From contig NW_023604295.1 in the NCBI RefSeq assembly GCF_014898055.3, forward strand, positions 64,257,730 through 64,321,729: a stretch of DNA of 64,000 bases, in the 5' to 3' direction. Under the pieces are notes generated by a model. That model did no database searches, was not told the origin of the DNA, and worked only from the letters and a program-made list of their open reading frames with translations. Below are positions 35,562 to 48,900 of this stretch, in pieces. Origin of the DNA: Talpa occidentalis. Lineage: Eukaryota; Chordata; Mammalia; Eulipotyphla; Talpidae. Made by a program: the position numbers and the translations under genes. Numbering within the stretch: position 1 is the first letter of the stretch; the number at the start of each line of letters is the position of its first letter.

Positions 35562-37341
35562 CTTAATGGTTCCAAAATTTATTTTTTTATATTCACCATT
35601 TACAATACATAATTTTTAAATTTATTTTTAAACAATAATTGCTCTCCCCACCCCCTCAGGTTGAGTTCCCATAGAATTTCCTATTTCCTTCCCCAAGGCA
35701 CCATGCACCATCACCACAGTCCCCTATGCTCCTCCCTCCCCCTCCTCCTCCCCTGCAGTATGTCTCTGATTTATAATTGTCTGTTTTTGCTTTGTTGTGT
35801 TTTGTACTGTTATTATTATTTTTTACACTAATGTCTTATTGGGTTCCCCTATATTCCTGTTATAAGTGAAACCATCCGATATTTTTCTATTTCTTTCTGG
35901 TTTATTTCACTGAGCATAATTCCTTTTAGCTCCATCCACTTTGCTGGGAATGACATGAGTTTATCTTTTTTGATTGCTGAATAATATTCCATTGTGTGGA
36001 ATGTACCACATTTTCTTGATCCAGTCATCTATTTTTGGGCATTTGGGTTGTTTCCAGGTTTTACCTATTGTAAATGTGCTGCAACAAACATAGGTGTATA
36101 GGTGTTCTTTTGAATCACTGTTGTTTTTTTTTTTAAGATTTATTTATTTATTTATACAAGCACTGGGTACAGTCAGAAGTGCGGGAGGGTGAGAGAATTC
36201 ACCAGTGCCAGAGTGGGGACAGAATAGGCAGACTGACGAAATACACTGCTGAGGGGAGCAACGAGCGCCAGGAGAGTTCTGTCGTGCCATGTGGGACCCT
36301 CACCGGCGGCCAGGGATCGAACCGGTGCTGCAGAGGCTACCGGCAGCTTTGCAGCCCAGCGCTCAACCGCTGTGCCACCAGGGGAGGCCCTTGAATCACT
36401 GTTTTTGTGTCCTTTGGGTAGATCCCTCGTAGTGGAATTGCCGGGTGGTATGGCAGCTCCATTTTTAGTAGACTGAGGAACCTCCAGACAGCTTTCCATA
36501 GTGATTGGACCAGTTGGCACTCCTACCAGCAATGTAGGAGAGTTCCTTTTTCGCCACATCCTCGCCAACATTTGTTGTTGCTTGCTTTTTTAATATGTGC
36601 CATTCTTAGTGGTGTAAGGTGGTATCTCAGACTTGAAGCCATACTTACTACAAAGCCATAATTAAAGCAGTTTGATATTGGAACAAAAACAGACACACAG
36701 ACCAATGGAACCTAATAGAGAGCCCAGAAATAAAGCCACACTTATATGAATAGTTAATCTTTGACAAAGGAGCACAGAATATGCAGTGGAACACCGACAG
36801 TTTGTTCAATAAATCATGCTGGGAAAATTGGACCTCCACATGCAAAAAAATGAAACTAGACCACTACCTCTCACCGTGCACAAAAATCAACTCAAAATGG
36901 ATAAAAAAAACTGGGCATAAGACCTGAAACCATAAAATAGATAGAAGAAAATATAGGTAAAACACTACAAGACAGACATCTCAGAAACATCTTTAAAGAC
37001 TCATCACCCAAAGCAGTGATAGTGAAGGCAAAGATAAACACCTGGGATTACATCAAACTGAAAAGCTTCTGTACAGCAAAAGACACATTAACCAAAACAG
37101 AGAGACATCCCACTGACTGGGAAAAAAATCTTTGCACTCCATTCAACTGATAAGAGACTGATCACAAAGGTATACAAAGAACTCACATGACTCAACAAAA
37201 ACAAAATAAACAATCCAGTGAAGAAATGGGCAGAAGAACTTAAAAGACATTTCTCCAAAGAGGAAATGCAAATGGCCAATAGACGTATGAAAAAATGTTC
37301 AACATCCCTTATCATCAGGGAAATGCAAATCGAAACCACAC
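35562..37341 (-). mobile_element. 5'-inverted (twin-primed) LINE-1
   Basis: The TSD TAGATTGCATTT is at 35550-35561 and 37342-37353. From 36631 down to about 35590 the minus strand reads L1 ORF2 C-terminus into 3' UTR. From 36632 to 37341 the plus strand reads the preceding part of ORF2. The plus segment ends at the codons for REMQIETTL and the minus segment starts at the codons for RYHLTPL, which are adjacent in ORF2. The two parts are contiguous pieces of one transcript, joined in opposite orientation. A SINE is nested at 36123-36390. Frames are broken throughout. Confidence 0.92.
36123..36390 (-). mobile_element. tRNA-derived SINE, type A, nested in L1
   Basis: The TSD TTGAATCACTGTT is at 36110-36122 and 36391-36403. 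The L1 sequence is continuous once the SINE is removed, so it landed after the L1. Confidence 0.95.
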
Positions 37342-37354
37342 TAGATTGCATTTT

Positions 37355-38379
37355 ATAATTAACAGAAGTACACATTTATCTATTCTTAAAGCTGATATAA
37401 AATATTGTCATGTTCTTAGTTCATATAAAGTGAGTTTACATTCTATTTCAAAGTATTTCATATATAGAGGTATGTATAGAAGAGTTGATGTATGTAGTCA
37501 TATTCCTATTATGTCTTGCTGAAAGAACAAAAAACATTATTTCTCTATTCCCATTGACCCCAACATTTTTGAAGTGAACATCAGTTTTTTGGGGGGGCAT
37601 CAAGGTATTATCCTGTGTACTGAAGCAGGACTTAACTAAATAGTCAGTAAAGTACTGCCTGTTTGGAAGTTAACTACCTTTGGGAGCTGCATCAGCTGTT
37701 ATAGGTCACCAGGATAGTATTAAGTAAGTTACTGCTTCAGTGCACTAAATAGTACTTGCAGGTCTGAATAAGTAGAGGCAGACTCCAAAGGCCCTCACTT
37801 ATGCCTAGGGATGAAAATGCAAATAGGATGAAAAAGCCCAACTAGGCAACATCTACCTCAGAAACACAATTTAATACACAGGACTTTTGAGCTTTTAGTC
37901 CTTTGCTAAAGTAGATAATAAACTTTTTTATTTACATGAAAACTTTAAAACATGACCATTTTGAGCTCAAGCTGTTCTTTTTTTCTGACTTGTCCTCTTC
38001 AGTTAAAAATGCAGTTTATTTCCAGTAGCTTTAGCAATTATGAATCTGCATCTTTCCAATTTGAGTAATATGAAATTAGTTCTTAGAGAAGAACTTATAT
38101 TTCCAAACAGTGATCGTAAAAGCAGCATATACAATTGGAAGTAAAGGGTCTTCTGGCAGCACTAGTTCAAGGAACTTTTAAGAGTTTAAAAGAGAAAGAC
38201 AAATACTGTCTGTCAAGCTTGAATCTAAAGAAAAATCGAAGTCATAGAAACAGGAAATAGGCTTAGTTAGAAACAGGAAATATGGTAGTTGCCAGAGGAG
38301 CTGGGGGCAGGGAATAATTGGGTAAAGTTGGGTGTGTCTTGTACAACAAGGAGACTAAAACAATTACTTACACCCAGTT
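37355..38379. other. Unique sequence
   Basis: No gene or repeat boundary was recognised. A G run lies at about 37591. Confidence 0.5.
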
Positions 38380-38396
38380 AAAGCAGAATGAGTATC

Positions 38397-38669
38397 AGGC
38401 CTCCCTGGTGGCGCAGGCAGTTGAGCTCAGCTCTGTGAAGCTGTCTGCAGCCTCTGCAGTGTGGGTTCAATCCTGGCATTGGTGGAGATACCCACACGGC
38501 ATGGTAGACCTCTCCTGTCTCGCCTGCTGCTCCCCTCAGCAGTGCATTTTAGTCAGTCTGCCTGTTCTGTTCCCCACTCTGTCTCTGGTGAATCCTCTCA
38601 CCCCCAAACCTCTGGCCTGTATCCCGGTTCTTGTATGCATGAATAAATAAATCTTTCAAAAAAATAAAT
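38397..38669 (+). mobile_element. tRNA-derived SINE, type C
   Basis: The TSD AAAGCAGAATGAGTATC is perfect at 38380-38396 and 38670-38686. The head has GGCGCAGGCAGTTGAGCTCAG, and the body is intermediate between types A and B: A-like CTGCAGCCTCTGCAG and B-like TCTGGCCTGTATCC. The copy at 56301 shares this pattern. Confidence 0.94.
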
Positions 38670-38689
38670 AAAGCAGAATGAGTATCTGC

Positions 38690-41629
38690 TTTTACCACAT
38701 TGTTGAAATTCAGTGAAGAATTGATGGACTGCAGTGAGCAGTATGAGTGTGTGAGGAGTTATTGTCATCTCTGTTGAAGAGGTTGCTTCACTAAGTATAA
38801 TGTAGGACCAGTGGTTTCCTTGATCTGAGATTGTATAATCTAAGCAGAATAGGTATTTGGATAACAACACAAATTTGCTGGCGTTTATATACTAAGTTTC
38901 CATGCTGTAAGCTTCCACTTGTTTTATAACAATTTTTCTTAATACAATGCCCAGAGGTAGTCATTATTGGAAACTCTATAACACAAACGAAGCCACTGAT
39001 AAACAGAGAAAGTAAATCATTTCCCAACATCACACTGATAATAAGTGGTAAGAGTCCAGAACCCATGCTATTAACCAACATGACATTTTGCCTTGCTTGT
39101 GTGGATGTTTAAACTATTTACATAAAGTGCAAACCAAATCAACATATTGAAAATTATCTTTGAAATTATGTCAATAGTTGATTGTATACTCATATTTCCT
39201 GACTGTTAATTATACCCAATTTTCCCCTTTCTGAATATGCTCATATATCTAAATATATAAGAGTAGATAATTATTTTATTGCTAAAATGTTTTAACTTGA
39301 CTACATGTTAATAATGGATACATAAACATTTCACTCTCCACCCCATTCTTGCTACATAATAATTGTATTTATCTAAAGTAGATGGAAATAATGACAATAT
39401 ATACCCTCAGTGCTGTTGTTCAGATTATATATTACATAGGTTAGTGTGCGAGATATTATTCAAAGTGAGATATTCACTTTATTATATTTGCTCATATATT
39501 TTCCATCAGTGCTAAATGTCAAACTGCTCATTCAGGAGCAGGCTTTAACATGAATTTTGCCCTAACAATGCATTGATCCAATGTAACACTCACACTTGGA
39601 AGACCTAGTACTAAAGAAAAAGATATATCCCATAGGTAAAGTTTTTGAGATAAACTATTACTTCTTGTTGATGCCATCTACAACATAAAATGTCACTACA
39701 GAGATAAGTAAAGCATTTAAAAATATTTTTAATTAATATAAATTAATATTCTTCACCTCTTATTAAAGGCAGAACCTGGATTACTCTACTAAGATTATAG
39801 ATTTAAAATTTATTAGACCTTTACTAAAGTTAATTAAAGTAAGCTTAGTATAATAGAATTTGTAAAAGGTAATAGGGGTCTGGGGCAGCAATTTCTCCAT
39901 TCCTAGTTGACTCCATGTCAACAACATAGAGATTCACCTGGATATTGGGTTTGGAGAACAAATTTGCCTATGAAGATGATTTGGATTTGCAGATGTTAAG
40001 GATAAATTTGGAAATATTTGTGACACTTGTTTTTATTTTCTCTCCTTTTAAAATAACCAGAATTATGCATTTAAGTTTCTATTAGGGTATTTTTTCTCTT
40101 TTGCTCTCTACAAATTAATTATTAGATAGCATTTCTTGAATGTCTGAAAATTCCTCCAAGGTTTTTAAATTTTATTAACTTTGTCTAGTCTTCCTTCAAT
40201 TTTACAGGAAAAAAATGCTTCATAAGAGGTAGCATTTATACACACATGTCTCATTTGAATGTTTATTATATTTTCCAGGTTTTGATTCCCTGGCTCACAC
40301 TACCACATCTCATTGGCTGAGCTTAAATTATATCTGAAACACTAGATTCTTAAAATATTGTGGAAATAAAAATTTCAGTTTTTCTACATGTGCAATCAAG
40401 AAAGATACTTCAAAAGACATTAAAGTGTTGAACAAGTTAACCCATGGTATCTGTAAAAAGATGAAAATATTTTTTCTCAAACACCTGAAAGTGGCATGCT
40501 TTATATACCAGCTTAATAGCAAACATATTTAATAATTCAGTTTTACAACTTCAAAATCACTTTTTATGCAGCATCAGCAAAAAACAGATATAAAATGCCC
40601 ATGTGTTGAGTTTCAGTATTTTATGTTCCTTGTTAATAATACAATTGAATCTACTTACTGTCTAATCTGCAGTGCACCTAAATTCAATACATATTCGGCC
40701 CTGTGAAAAGGTGGAGAATGAACTATCTAAAAATTAAATGGGGATAATAAACCATCCCAAATAGAGATGTGAATAGTTAAAGGAACAGGGACTCTTGGGA
40801 TAGATTTAATATTTCAACCAATATCAGTGTAAGAATATACATAGTATATAAAGTTATACACTAAGTCCATAAAGAAAATTAATAATCCAAATTAACTTCC
40901 AGGCTGAGCAAAGTAACGAATTAGTATGGTAGCAGGCCTTGACTTCAAAGAACCCAATAGAATAAGAAATAATGGTCATTCTCAGCAAGGGTCCAAACCT
41001 CATTTCATTAGGATGAAAATACATCTATCATTACGAAAAATTCTCCTGCTAATTTCAAATTCTAAGTCATTATAAAGTGATATTAACTGCAATAAATTTT
41101 GGAGTATAAAATGTTGCTTTCTAAGAAATGATTTCAGCTTTATTTAATTTGGTATTACAGTATTAATTAGTAGCAGAGTTATAAAGCTGCAGTTTTAGCC
41201 CTGGGCATTTTGCCACTCCATGTGCTAGTTTCTAAAATAAATATAGCTAGAAATAATTATTTTTACAGTGCGGGAGCTATGATTCTTCATTATGAATTAA
41301 ATTCAGGTGATGATATTTCAAGAGCTGTTTGTGCCACAATATTAATAAGTTACCCATTTGCAGACCCCCAGCAGAATTATAAAAACAGAAATGAATATTC
41401 TGTATGTACACAAATAAGTTCCTTTACATTATCTTTCCTTTAAAAATATTTTTAATTCCAGGAATTTCTTTATATTGATGCTTTCCCTGGAATCTGACTT
41501 GAACAGTAACTAGTTTAGTTCCATGAAACATTCCTTTATTTAAGAATACTTGTTGGTCAAAGACTAACCAGGGTGTGGCTTATCAGTTTGATATTTACCA
41601 ACTGAAAGAAGGAAGAACTACAAATATAT
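38690..41629. other. Repeat-free stretch; possible conserved block at 40980-41440
   Basis: Almost 3 kb has no SINE or recognisable L1. The block 40980-41440 contains words such as TATTAATTAGTAGCAGAG and GCGGGAGCTATGATTCTTC and looks less degenerate than its flanks. It could be a distal enhancer or other conserved noncoding element. The 77-codon frame at 41210-41443 has no recognisable domain. Confidence 0.3.
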
Positions 41630-41647
41630 TAGACATAGTAAATTTTA

Positions 41648-41915
41648 TTTTATTTTTTTAAAGATTTATTTATTTATTTATATAAGCACTGGTTACAGTC
41701 AGAGGCACAGGAGGGTGAGAGAATTCGCTAGAGCCAGAGTGGAGAGTAGAACAGGCAGAGTGACAAAGTACACACTTGAGGGAACAGTGGGTGGCAGCAG
41801 CGGTCTGTGCGTCATGTGGGACCCTCGCCCAGCAGCCGGGGATCGAACCGGTGCTGCAGTGGCTGCAGGCAGCTTCTCAACCCAGCGCTCAACCGCTGCG
41901 CCACCAGGAAGGCCC
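41648..41915 (-). mobile_element. tRNA-derived SINE, type A (short form)
   Basis: The TSD TAGACATAGTAAATTTTA is perfect at 41630-41647 and 41916-41933. Confidence 0.95.
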
Positions 41916-41934
41916 TAGACATAGTAAATTTTAA

Positions 41935-42488
41935 AGCAAAAACTATTTCCAGGGATAAAGAGATATATTTTGTGAAAACAAAGGGAATAATTTAAAGAGA
42001 ACATATTAATCATAAATAATCATAAACTGTTTCTGGAGTCAAGGAGTAAATGTTTTAGATTTTTGTACTCCATAAAATCTATAACTACTCAGCTATACTA
42101 TTTCAGCTTGAAAAAACTCACAGGTAATATGTAAGTATATGGGCTTGGCTTTGCTCCAGTATTATGTTGTTTAAGGTAAAGGGTACAGAGCCAGTTTGGC
42201 TCACAGCCTATAGTTTACAGTGGCCTATCATTAACCAACAGTCATTGTATAGATTAGTTCAAGTGCTAGTACTTAAAATAAGTGAATGTAAAAGACAGAC
42301 CTCATCTTTGATATAGAGAGGTTGGTATCATTAGACATTATAAAGTAAAAAGCACTTCAGTTCACAATTGTGCAAACATCATCTTTTTCATGGGCATAAT
42401 TAACAGACTTTGCTATTGTTAACTTCTAATACTTTAATGTTGTCAAAATATTTGATAGGAGCATAAAAATAAGTTGAATATCAAAATG
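41935..42488. other. Unique sequence
   Basis: Nothing was recognised. Confidence 0.45.
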
Positions 42489-42503
42489 CTGGAAGCTCTT
42501 TTT

Positions 42504-42838
42504 TTTTTTTTATTTTTTTATTTTTTTTAGAGAGGCATGTTTTTATTTGTTTTTTTTTTTTGTTTTGTTTTGTTTTGTTTTGTTTTGTTTATACATGCAC
42601 TGGGTACAGTCAGAAGCGCGGGAGGGTGAGAGAATTCACCAGAGCCAGAGCGGGGAGCAGAGCAGGCAGAAGGACCGAAGTACACTGCTGAGGGGAGCAG
42701 CGGGCGGCAGGAGAGGTCTGCGCGCCATGTGGGACCCTCCTCCAGTGGCCGGGGAGCAGCCGGGGATCGAACCGGTGCTGCAGAGGCCGCGGGCAGCCTC
42801 GCAACCCAGCGCTCAACCGCTGCGCCACCAGGGAGGCC
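42504..42838 (-). mobile_element. tRNA-derived SINE, type A young subfamily
   Basis: The TSD CTGGAAGCTCTTTTT is at 42489-42503 and 42839-42853. In SINE sense the tail is TGCATGTATAAAC followed by (AAAAC)n, A-rich sequence and CATGCCTCT plus A, like the copy at 16790. The body is nearly identical to the 16790 and 56944 copies, implying recent activity. Confidence 0.96.
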
Positions 42839-42854
42839 CTGGAAGCTCTTTTTA

Positions 42855-43556
42855 ACTTGACTTTTGTCAAATAAGAAAGCCAAGCTATTTCTATTTGAGT
42901 ACTATTTCAAATCATGAAATCATCACCTTTATGTTGGAGAGCACGTTCTTTGACTTAAAAAAAATCTATTTCCCAGTAAATCTGCTCAAATAAAAATGAT
43001 GTATTTTTCTCATAATATTCTATAAAAACACTAACTTTGTATCTTTTTTATTAATCTGGACCAAGTCTTAAAATCACAAAAATCAGTCCTTGTTAGGTGA
43101 GATCTGCCTATCTCTGTTTAAAAGAATGGTTCAAAAATTTTTGACATTGTTTCCTTGGAGGTAGAGTTTATATCCACTCTCCTGAATCTGGAAAAGATTG
43201 TGAATGTTTCAGGTAATAGAGTGTAGTGCAATTAATAATGAGTGACATCTAAGTTTAGATCAGAAAGGACCGGGCATTTTCTCCCTGATTATTTTGGAAT
43301 GATCAATATTAGCATACTTCCTCTCAAAACTTAGTCATCAAGCTGAAAAAGCCAAGTCACACACTCATTCTCTTAAATCTTGTCAGTCTAGAGGAACATA
43401 AGATGGGAAAGAAGAATCTGTATAGAAATTAAAGCTCTAACCTTGGACTTTTTCAACCCTAAGCTTTTAGTTGATCCTTAAATGTTTAAGTTAATCTCAG
43501 CCATTGAGTGTTCTTACTGAGGTCACAAATTATGCAAAAGAGATGTTAACATGCTA
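42855..43556. other. Unique sequence
   Basis: No gene or element was recognised. Confidence 0.45.
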
Positions 43557-43576
43557 TAGCATATTCAAATTCTTTT

Positions 43577-43839
43577 TTAAAAGATTTATTTATGCATACT
43601 AGAACTGGGGTACAGACCAGAGGTGTGGGGGTGGTGGTGAGAGGATTCACCAGAGACAGAGTGCAGAACAGTACAGATGGATTGACTGAAATACACTGCT
43701 GAGGGGTGTAGCAGGTAAGCCAGGAGAGGTCTGCTGCGCCATGTGGGTAGCTCCCGGGCTGGGGATTGAACTTGTGCAGCAGTAGCTGCGGACAGCTTCA
43801 TAGGTTGTGTCTGAAGCCTTTGCGCCACCAGGGATGCCC
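43577..43839 (-). mobile_element. tRNA-derived SINE, type B
   Basis: The head ends CACCAGGGATGCCC. The likely TSD is GCATATTCAAATTCTT before and ACATATTTAAATTCTT after, about 14 of 16 matching. Confidence 0.9.
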
Positions 43840-44043
43840 AAACATATTTAAATTCTTAATGAATAGAATTTTTGAGACTAATTCAACTTATTTTATGCTA
43901 CTGATTTGGAATAGTGTATTATACAGTAATAATAATGAAAGAAAGCACAGTTATTAATGGAACCTTTGTTCTTTTATGGATTTGGAAACTTCCCCAACAC
44001 CTCTTATTCAAGTTCTCACATCATTTACCTTTAATTTATTTAT

Positions 44044-44313
44044 TTATTTTTAAAGATTTATTTATTTATTTATATAAGCACTGGGTACAGTCAGAAGCGC
44101 GGGAGGGTGAGAGAATTCACCAGAGCCAGAGCAGGGAGCAGAACAGGAAGAAGGACTGAAGTACACTGCTGAGGGGAGCAGTGGGTGGCAGGAGAGGTCT
44201 GTCTCTCCATGTGGAACCCTCACCGGCAGCGGGCGGGGATCGAACCTGCGCTGCAGAGGCTGTGGGCAGCTTCTCAGCCCAGCACTCAACTGCTGCACCA
44301 CCAGGGGAGGCCC
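44044..44313 (-). mobile_element. tRNA-derived SINE, type A (short form)
   Basis: The TSD TCATTTACCTTTA (44031) recurs as TCATTTACCTATTA at 44314. It is in the same orientation as the SINE 200 bp upstream. Confidence 0.93.
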
Positions 44314-44329
44314 TCATTTACCTATTAGC

Positions 44330-45110
44330 ATTAAGATTTTTTTCTATATCAGACATTACAACCTCCTGAGACTATTCTTACGTATTTGTTTTCTACTGCT
44401 ATGAAGTTTTTTTATTTCTTCCTAGTCTTGCTGGATTGTAATCTTTCTTACAACAGTGTAATAATTTGCCTGTTCCTCCTTGAATCAAAACTATATCTGT
44501 ATGATATATTTCCTATAAGTCAAAGACTTGATCATTTTACCATACAGAAGTTTAACTTAAAATGCTGGTGGCTATTAGTACCAGATAGCAATAGTTTCTA
44601 TTCATTACCCTCCTGATCAACACTTTACAGGTAAATAAATATTCAGTATTCTGTTTATAACAGAATAACTCTGTTTATTTAATAGAACAGTTTGTTTCAA
44701 GAAAAGTAAAATAACAATAAAATCAATTTCCACTGCTATGCATATATAACATTGTTTTATTCTCAAAATCACTATTTAAAAGTTAACATCAATTCTGTTT
44801 TGGAGAGGCTTTCATTATCTATCCATCCGTCCATTTAACTCTTCTCCTACTTCCACACAGGCATATATTTATATTAATGCACATAATACACATACCACAA
44901 AATGTATAATGACCTTTATACATTTTAATTAAGATGTATTGCCATAGAATTCATATATACATGGATTTTATTAGTATGAATTCTTATACCTAAAATGAGA
45001 ACTTAAATGATGAAGTAATGTATTCATTACTCAAGACAAATGTATTTATTATTCAATTTATATATTCATTATTCAAGATGAATAAATGTCTCTTGTCACT
45101 AGTCTCCAAT
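44330..45110. other. Unique AT-rich sequence
   Basis: No gene was recognised. ATTCATTATTCAA-type words recur at about 45020-45080. Confidence 0.45.
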
Positions 45111-45114
45111 AAAA

Positions 45115-48100
45115 TAGATGTGTCAGTTACTAAAATGTGTACCCCTAAACACAGAAACAGCTGTGACCCCTGCTAAGTAAAATGGAAATACTAGAAAATG
45201 CAGGGAATCAATGGCAAAAGTCTAACAAAGGTCAGGAATGTGTGCATGTTACAATGGATATACTGTGTGGTTGGAAGATCCACCAGAACATTCTATAAAA
45301 AATCAAAAACACTCCATTTAGCAGGTTTATAGTGAATGGACTGGTGAAAGAAGTACTAGCATTTCTAATTAATTCAATGGCAGTTTTCTTCTAGAAGCCA
45401 AAACTTACAGTAAAATATGCTGATGCAGATTTTATCTGATAGAAATGGGAATTATAGGCCCTCAAAATAATAGAGAACAGATTACAGCACTTAGCTTCTA
45501 GAAGCTAGGGGATTGTAATTATCATAACTATCAAGGTTCAATTAGTCACCAAGGGAAGCTGATTCACAGTTATAGAGACTATTAACAAAAAAAAGTCTCC
45601 AATTTCAGAGTAAATAAAAGGATATCTACACAGGAAAAAAAAATCGAGGATAGATAATCAGAAGCTTGAAGACAATCACTCTGATAAAGATTCATTATCT
45701 ATGTCCAGTTTTCAAACATACGCATATTTTTAGATCCAGAATTCATGAACTAAAGAGGGGTCTGCTTCTCCAGGAAGGACTCTGCAATGTCAAAACAATT
45801 ATACAGGGGACTATATCTGTCAGTACCTACACAAAGCTCCATATAACAATTTATGTGATTAAGTCTGCACTATGGCATGGGACTACCCAAACATTGTCAG
45901 AAATGTTGGTACCCAATTGTCACCGATTCCCAGAGACTTGAAGTATCAATGTGACCATCCTTTTTATTAGCACATAGAAGCTAAATATTAAATTTATTTA
46001 GCTAAGTTCTGGCTTATACTAGACTAGAATTTAGTTTCTGAACTCAACTGTGACCATGTTTCTGATTCCTGATTGCATAATTGTGATTTATATAGTTGTT
46101 AATTTACACAATTCCATACTCTGTCCTTTACCTGTGGGATAGAGCTATCTAGTGGGAAAAGCAACTGGCAGCCTATGAAGCTATTCTCTTTTCAGCTATG
46201 ATAGAAAATAAGAATAATCACATATTGGAATCATAGGAAGATTTGTATCACCTTACATACCTAATGGATGCAGAGGTGGTAATCTGTCATTATGCATCCC
46301 CATTTGATTTAATAGTTAAACTCCTGTAGAAACCAGATGAATACTTGAAGATAGTAGTAGACAACTGCAAATGCAACCAAGTAATCAAATGTGATTTTTT
46401 TTTGAGAGCAGATTAATATACCCCAGGGCCATAGTATTTGGCCATTGATTTAGTGAACATGTAATTTTCTATCTCAATCAAAATAAAAAGGTCAGACACA
46501 ATGTACTTTCATATAAAATGAACAGATTTATTGATTTAGTTTTAGAGTGATGACAATACTTCTGCTCCCTACAATAATATAGTCAGTAAATACTTGGACA
46601 TACTGCTGAATTTCACATTGATTCATTGCATTGATGGTATTATTTTGATTGAGTTTTATGAGTATGGCATGGCTAGCATGCTGAAAGATTTGTTAAGACA
46701 TACACATTTCAGAGTGTGGGACATAAAACCATGGGAAGATTCAAGAACCTGACATTTAAGAATTCAGTTAATCAGAAGTGTACTGGGGCTTTCTCTTCAA
46801 GGAAAATGTCAAGTTGCTGCACCTGTGCCTCCCACAAAAAATAAGAATGTACAATCCTCAAGGAATCAAGGAATATAGTAGCATCCCTCCCCAAATTCAC
46901 ACCTATGACTGGTAGGGAATTCATATAATCTCCTGAATAATGAGAAAAATGGCTGAGCTTAATTTATACATGTATCAGTTCATTGTATGCTTGTGCATAA
47001 TAAAATGCCCAAAAGTTTATATTTTAGACCATGTGGGGTAGACTTGAAAGTTAGTATAAAAGGAAATTCCCTTGGTCATCTTCAACTTCTCTGGTAAGCA
47101 ATGAATCAAAGTTAGAATGTAAAAAGTTTTAAGAACAGAGACAAATCTGGACAGCTGGTGGGAGATAGAAAGGAAAAAAATAAACAAGTTGGGGAAATAG
47201 GGTAAAAATAGCCTGTGTTTAATGGATGTGGATGGGTATACTGGAGTAAGCATAAAGTGTGAAGAACTTCCTATAAAGTTACTTCACACCAGAGAGTTTT
47301 TGCCATGTAAGAAGCACTAAACAAGTTAAGTAAATAAAACTAACTGGCTAGTAAGTGCCAGTTAACCAATGTCAATGGCCAGACCAGTATTGTGTTGTAA
47401 GGATATGACAGAAATGGTGATGACAGACAAACCCAACAAGTGAACTCACACTTATCAAATATGATCCATCCTGTCAGTAATAGAGTAATGATGAAACCTC
47501 CTGAATATTTGGTGACACAGTGATTGCATTGAAGCCCATCCATTCTGTTAGGATCAAGAGTTCATTCTCTAAAACAAGACATATATTCTGAGAATGGGTT
47601 TCCTTTCTTCATATAGGCCACCTGGGCATTGAATAGTACCTACATTAACAGATTTATGGAACAATTGGTCTATTAATAGGAGTTCCCAAACAATTTTGTG
47701 TCAGACCAGGGGTTATAGTCACATGTCAGACCAAACATGGGAATGAATCCGTTTCCCACAAGATCCTATATTTCTGTCACATATTCCACCATCAAGAAGA
47801 CACTGGCCTGCTGTAGATACTTTTGAAGCACAAGCTCTAAGTGAATATTCTGTATTCTGTAAGAATTTTGTGAATCATCCATATTTTCATTATTTTGCAC
47901 TCTTAATCCCAAGGAAGATTCATGGATCTGAGAAGCAAGTCATGGAAACAAGAGTATCTATCCCCACTTATTATCTCTTCTAATGACTTCAAATTTTATG
48001 ATTTGAATTCCACAAGTCTATGATTATAGGTCCTGGATTCCAAATGGTTCACACTTTAGTCAGAAGATAAGTACGAGTTTCATTCAACCATTATTTTCAC

Positions 48101-48900
48101 ATGCTGCCTACATGCACTGGACATTTTCTATCCAGAGGCCAGCAAGCATGAAGGGAAGCCACCGATTTTTGCAAGTATAATTGACAACTGACATTGATCA
48201 TAAGGTGGAATATGCTATACAATAAATGTAAGAAAAAATGCAGATAATGAACTGAAGGGATTTTTTATTCTTCCTTGCCCAAGTATGAACACAGTTGGAA
48301 GACAGAGTAACTCATGGCTGTCTGGGTCTCAAATACCTTGGGGATGAAGTTCTGGGGCAGACTATCAAGATCAAAAGAGTAAGAACTGAGGACAAAGTGA
48401 ATCTTGAATAAAAAGTGGAGGATGATGACAATAAGTATCAGTTGAATTGCCAGAAGTAATTGCATAGGCAGGGACTGGGGATCATTCTGTGAACCTTCAA
48501 TCTTCTATAAGGAAGTGAGGATCAATGTGAGGAATCCTGTTTCTGCTCCACAAACATATTTGAAGAAGCTGACCCAAGTAGTCTAAGTGGAGAAAAGTGC
48601 TAGACTTGGAGAGGTTCCACACAGAACCAACTTCAGGAAAGGGCTTCTGCTTCAGACTTCCTCCAGCAATCAGTTTCTTTAGATTCTGCACCAGCTACAG
48701 AGACTGGCCTTGTGTGAAATGATGCTTTTTCAGGGCAGTCTACATCCAGTCACTAAGCAAGGTACAAATGTAAAGATCTAGTCATTTTGGCCTGATCAGA
48801 TAAAAGTCTTATAGATACCACACTCAAGAGCTTCTTTCCCAGAATGACTGAGACTTTATTTATATGACAGTTTGACTAGTTTTTTTTCCCCTCAATTCTG
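45115..48900 (+). mobile_element. Decayed class III endogenous retrovirus (ERVL-like)
   Basis: Collinear remnants of an ERVL-type pol gene are recognisable on the plus strand. The start of reverse transcriptase is at about 46280-46400 (KPDEYLK then VVDNC). The active-site region is at about 46630-46660, where YIDD reads as IDG. Downstream pol-like sequence follows at about 48050-48220. A C-terminal-like segment is at about 48410-48480 (VEDDDNKYQL). The sequence from about 48540 may be the 3' LTR. Many stops and frameshifts break every frame. Limits are approximate and no TSD was found. This is an ancient, inert copy. Confidence 0.65.

Noticed and set aside
41210..41443. 77-codon frame as an exon
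   Set aside because: No domain, no splice context that I can support, and a length expected by chance.
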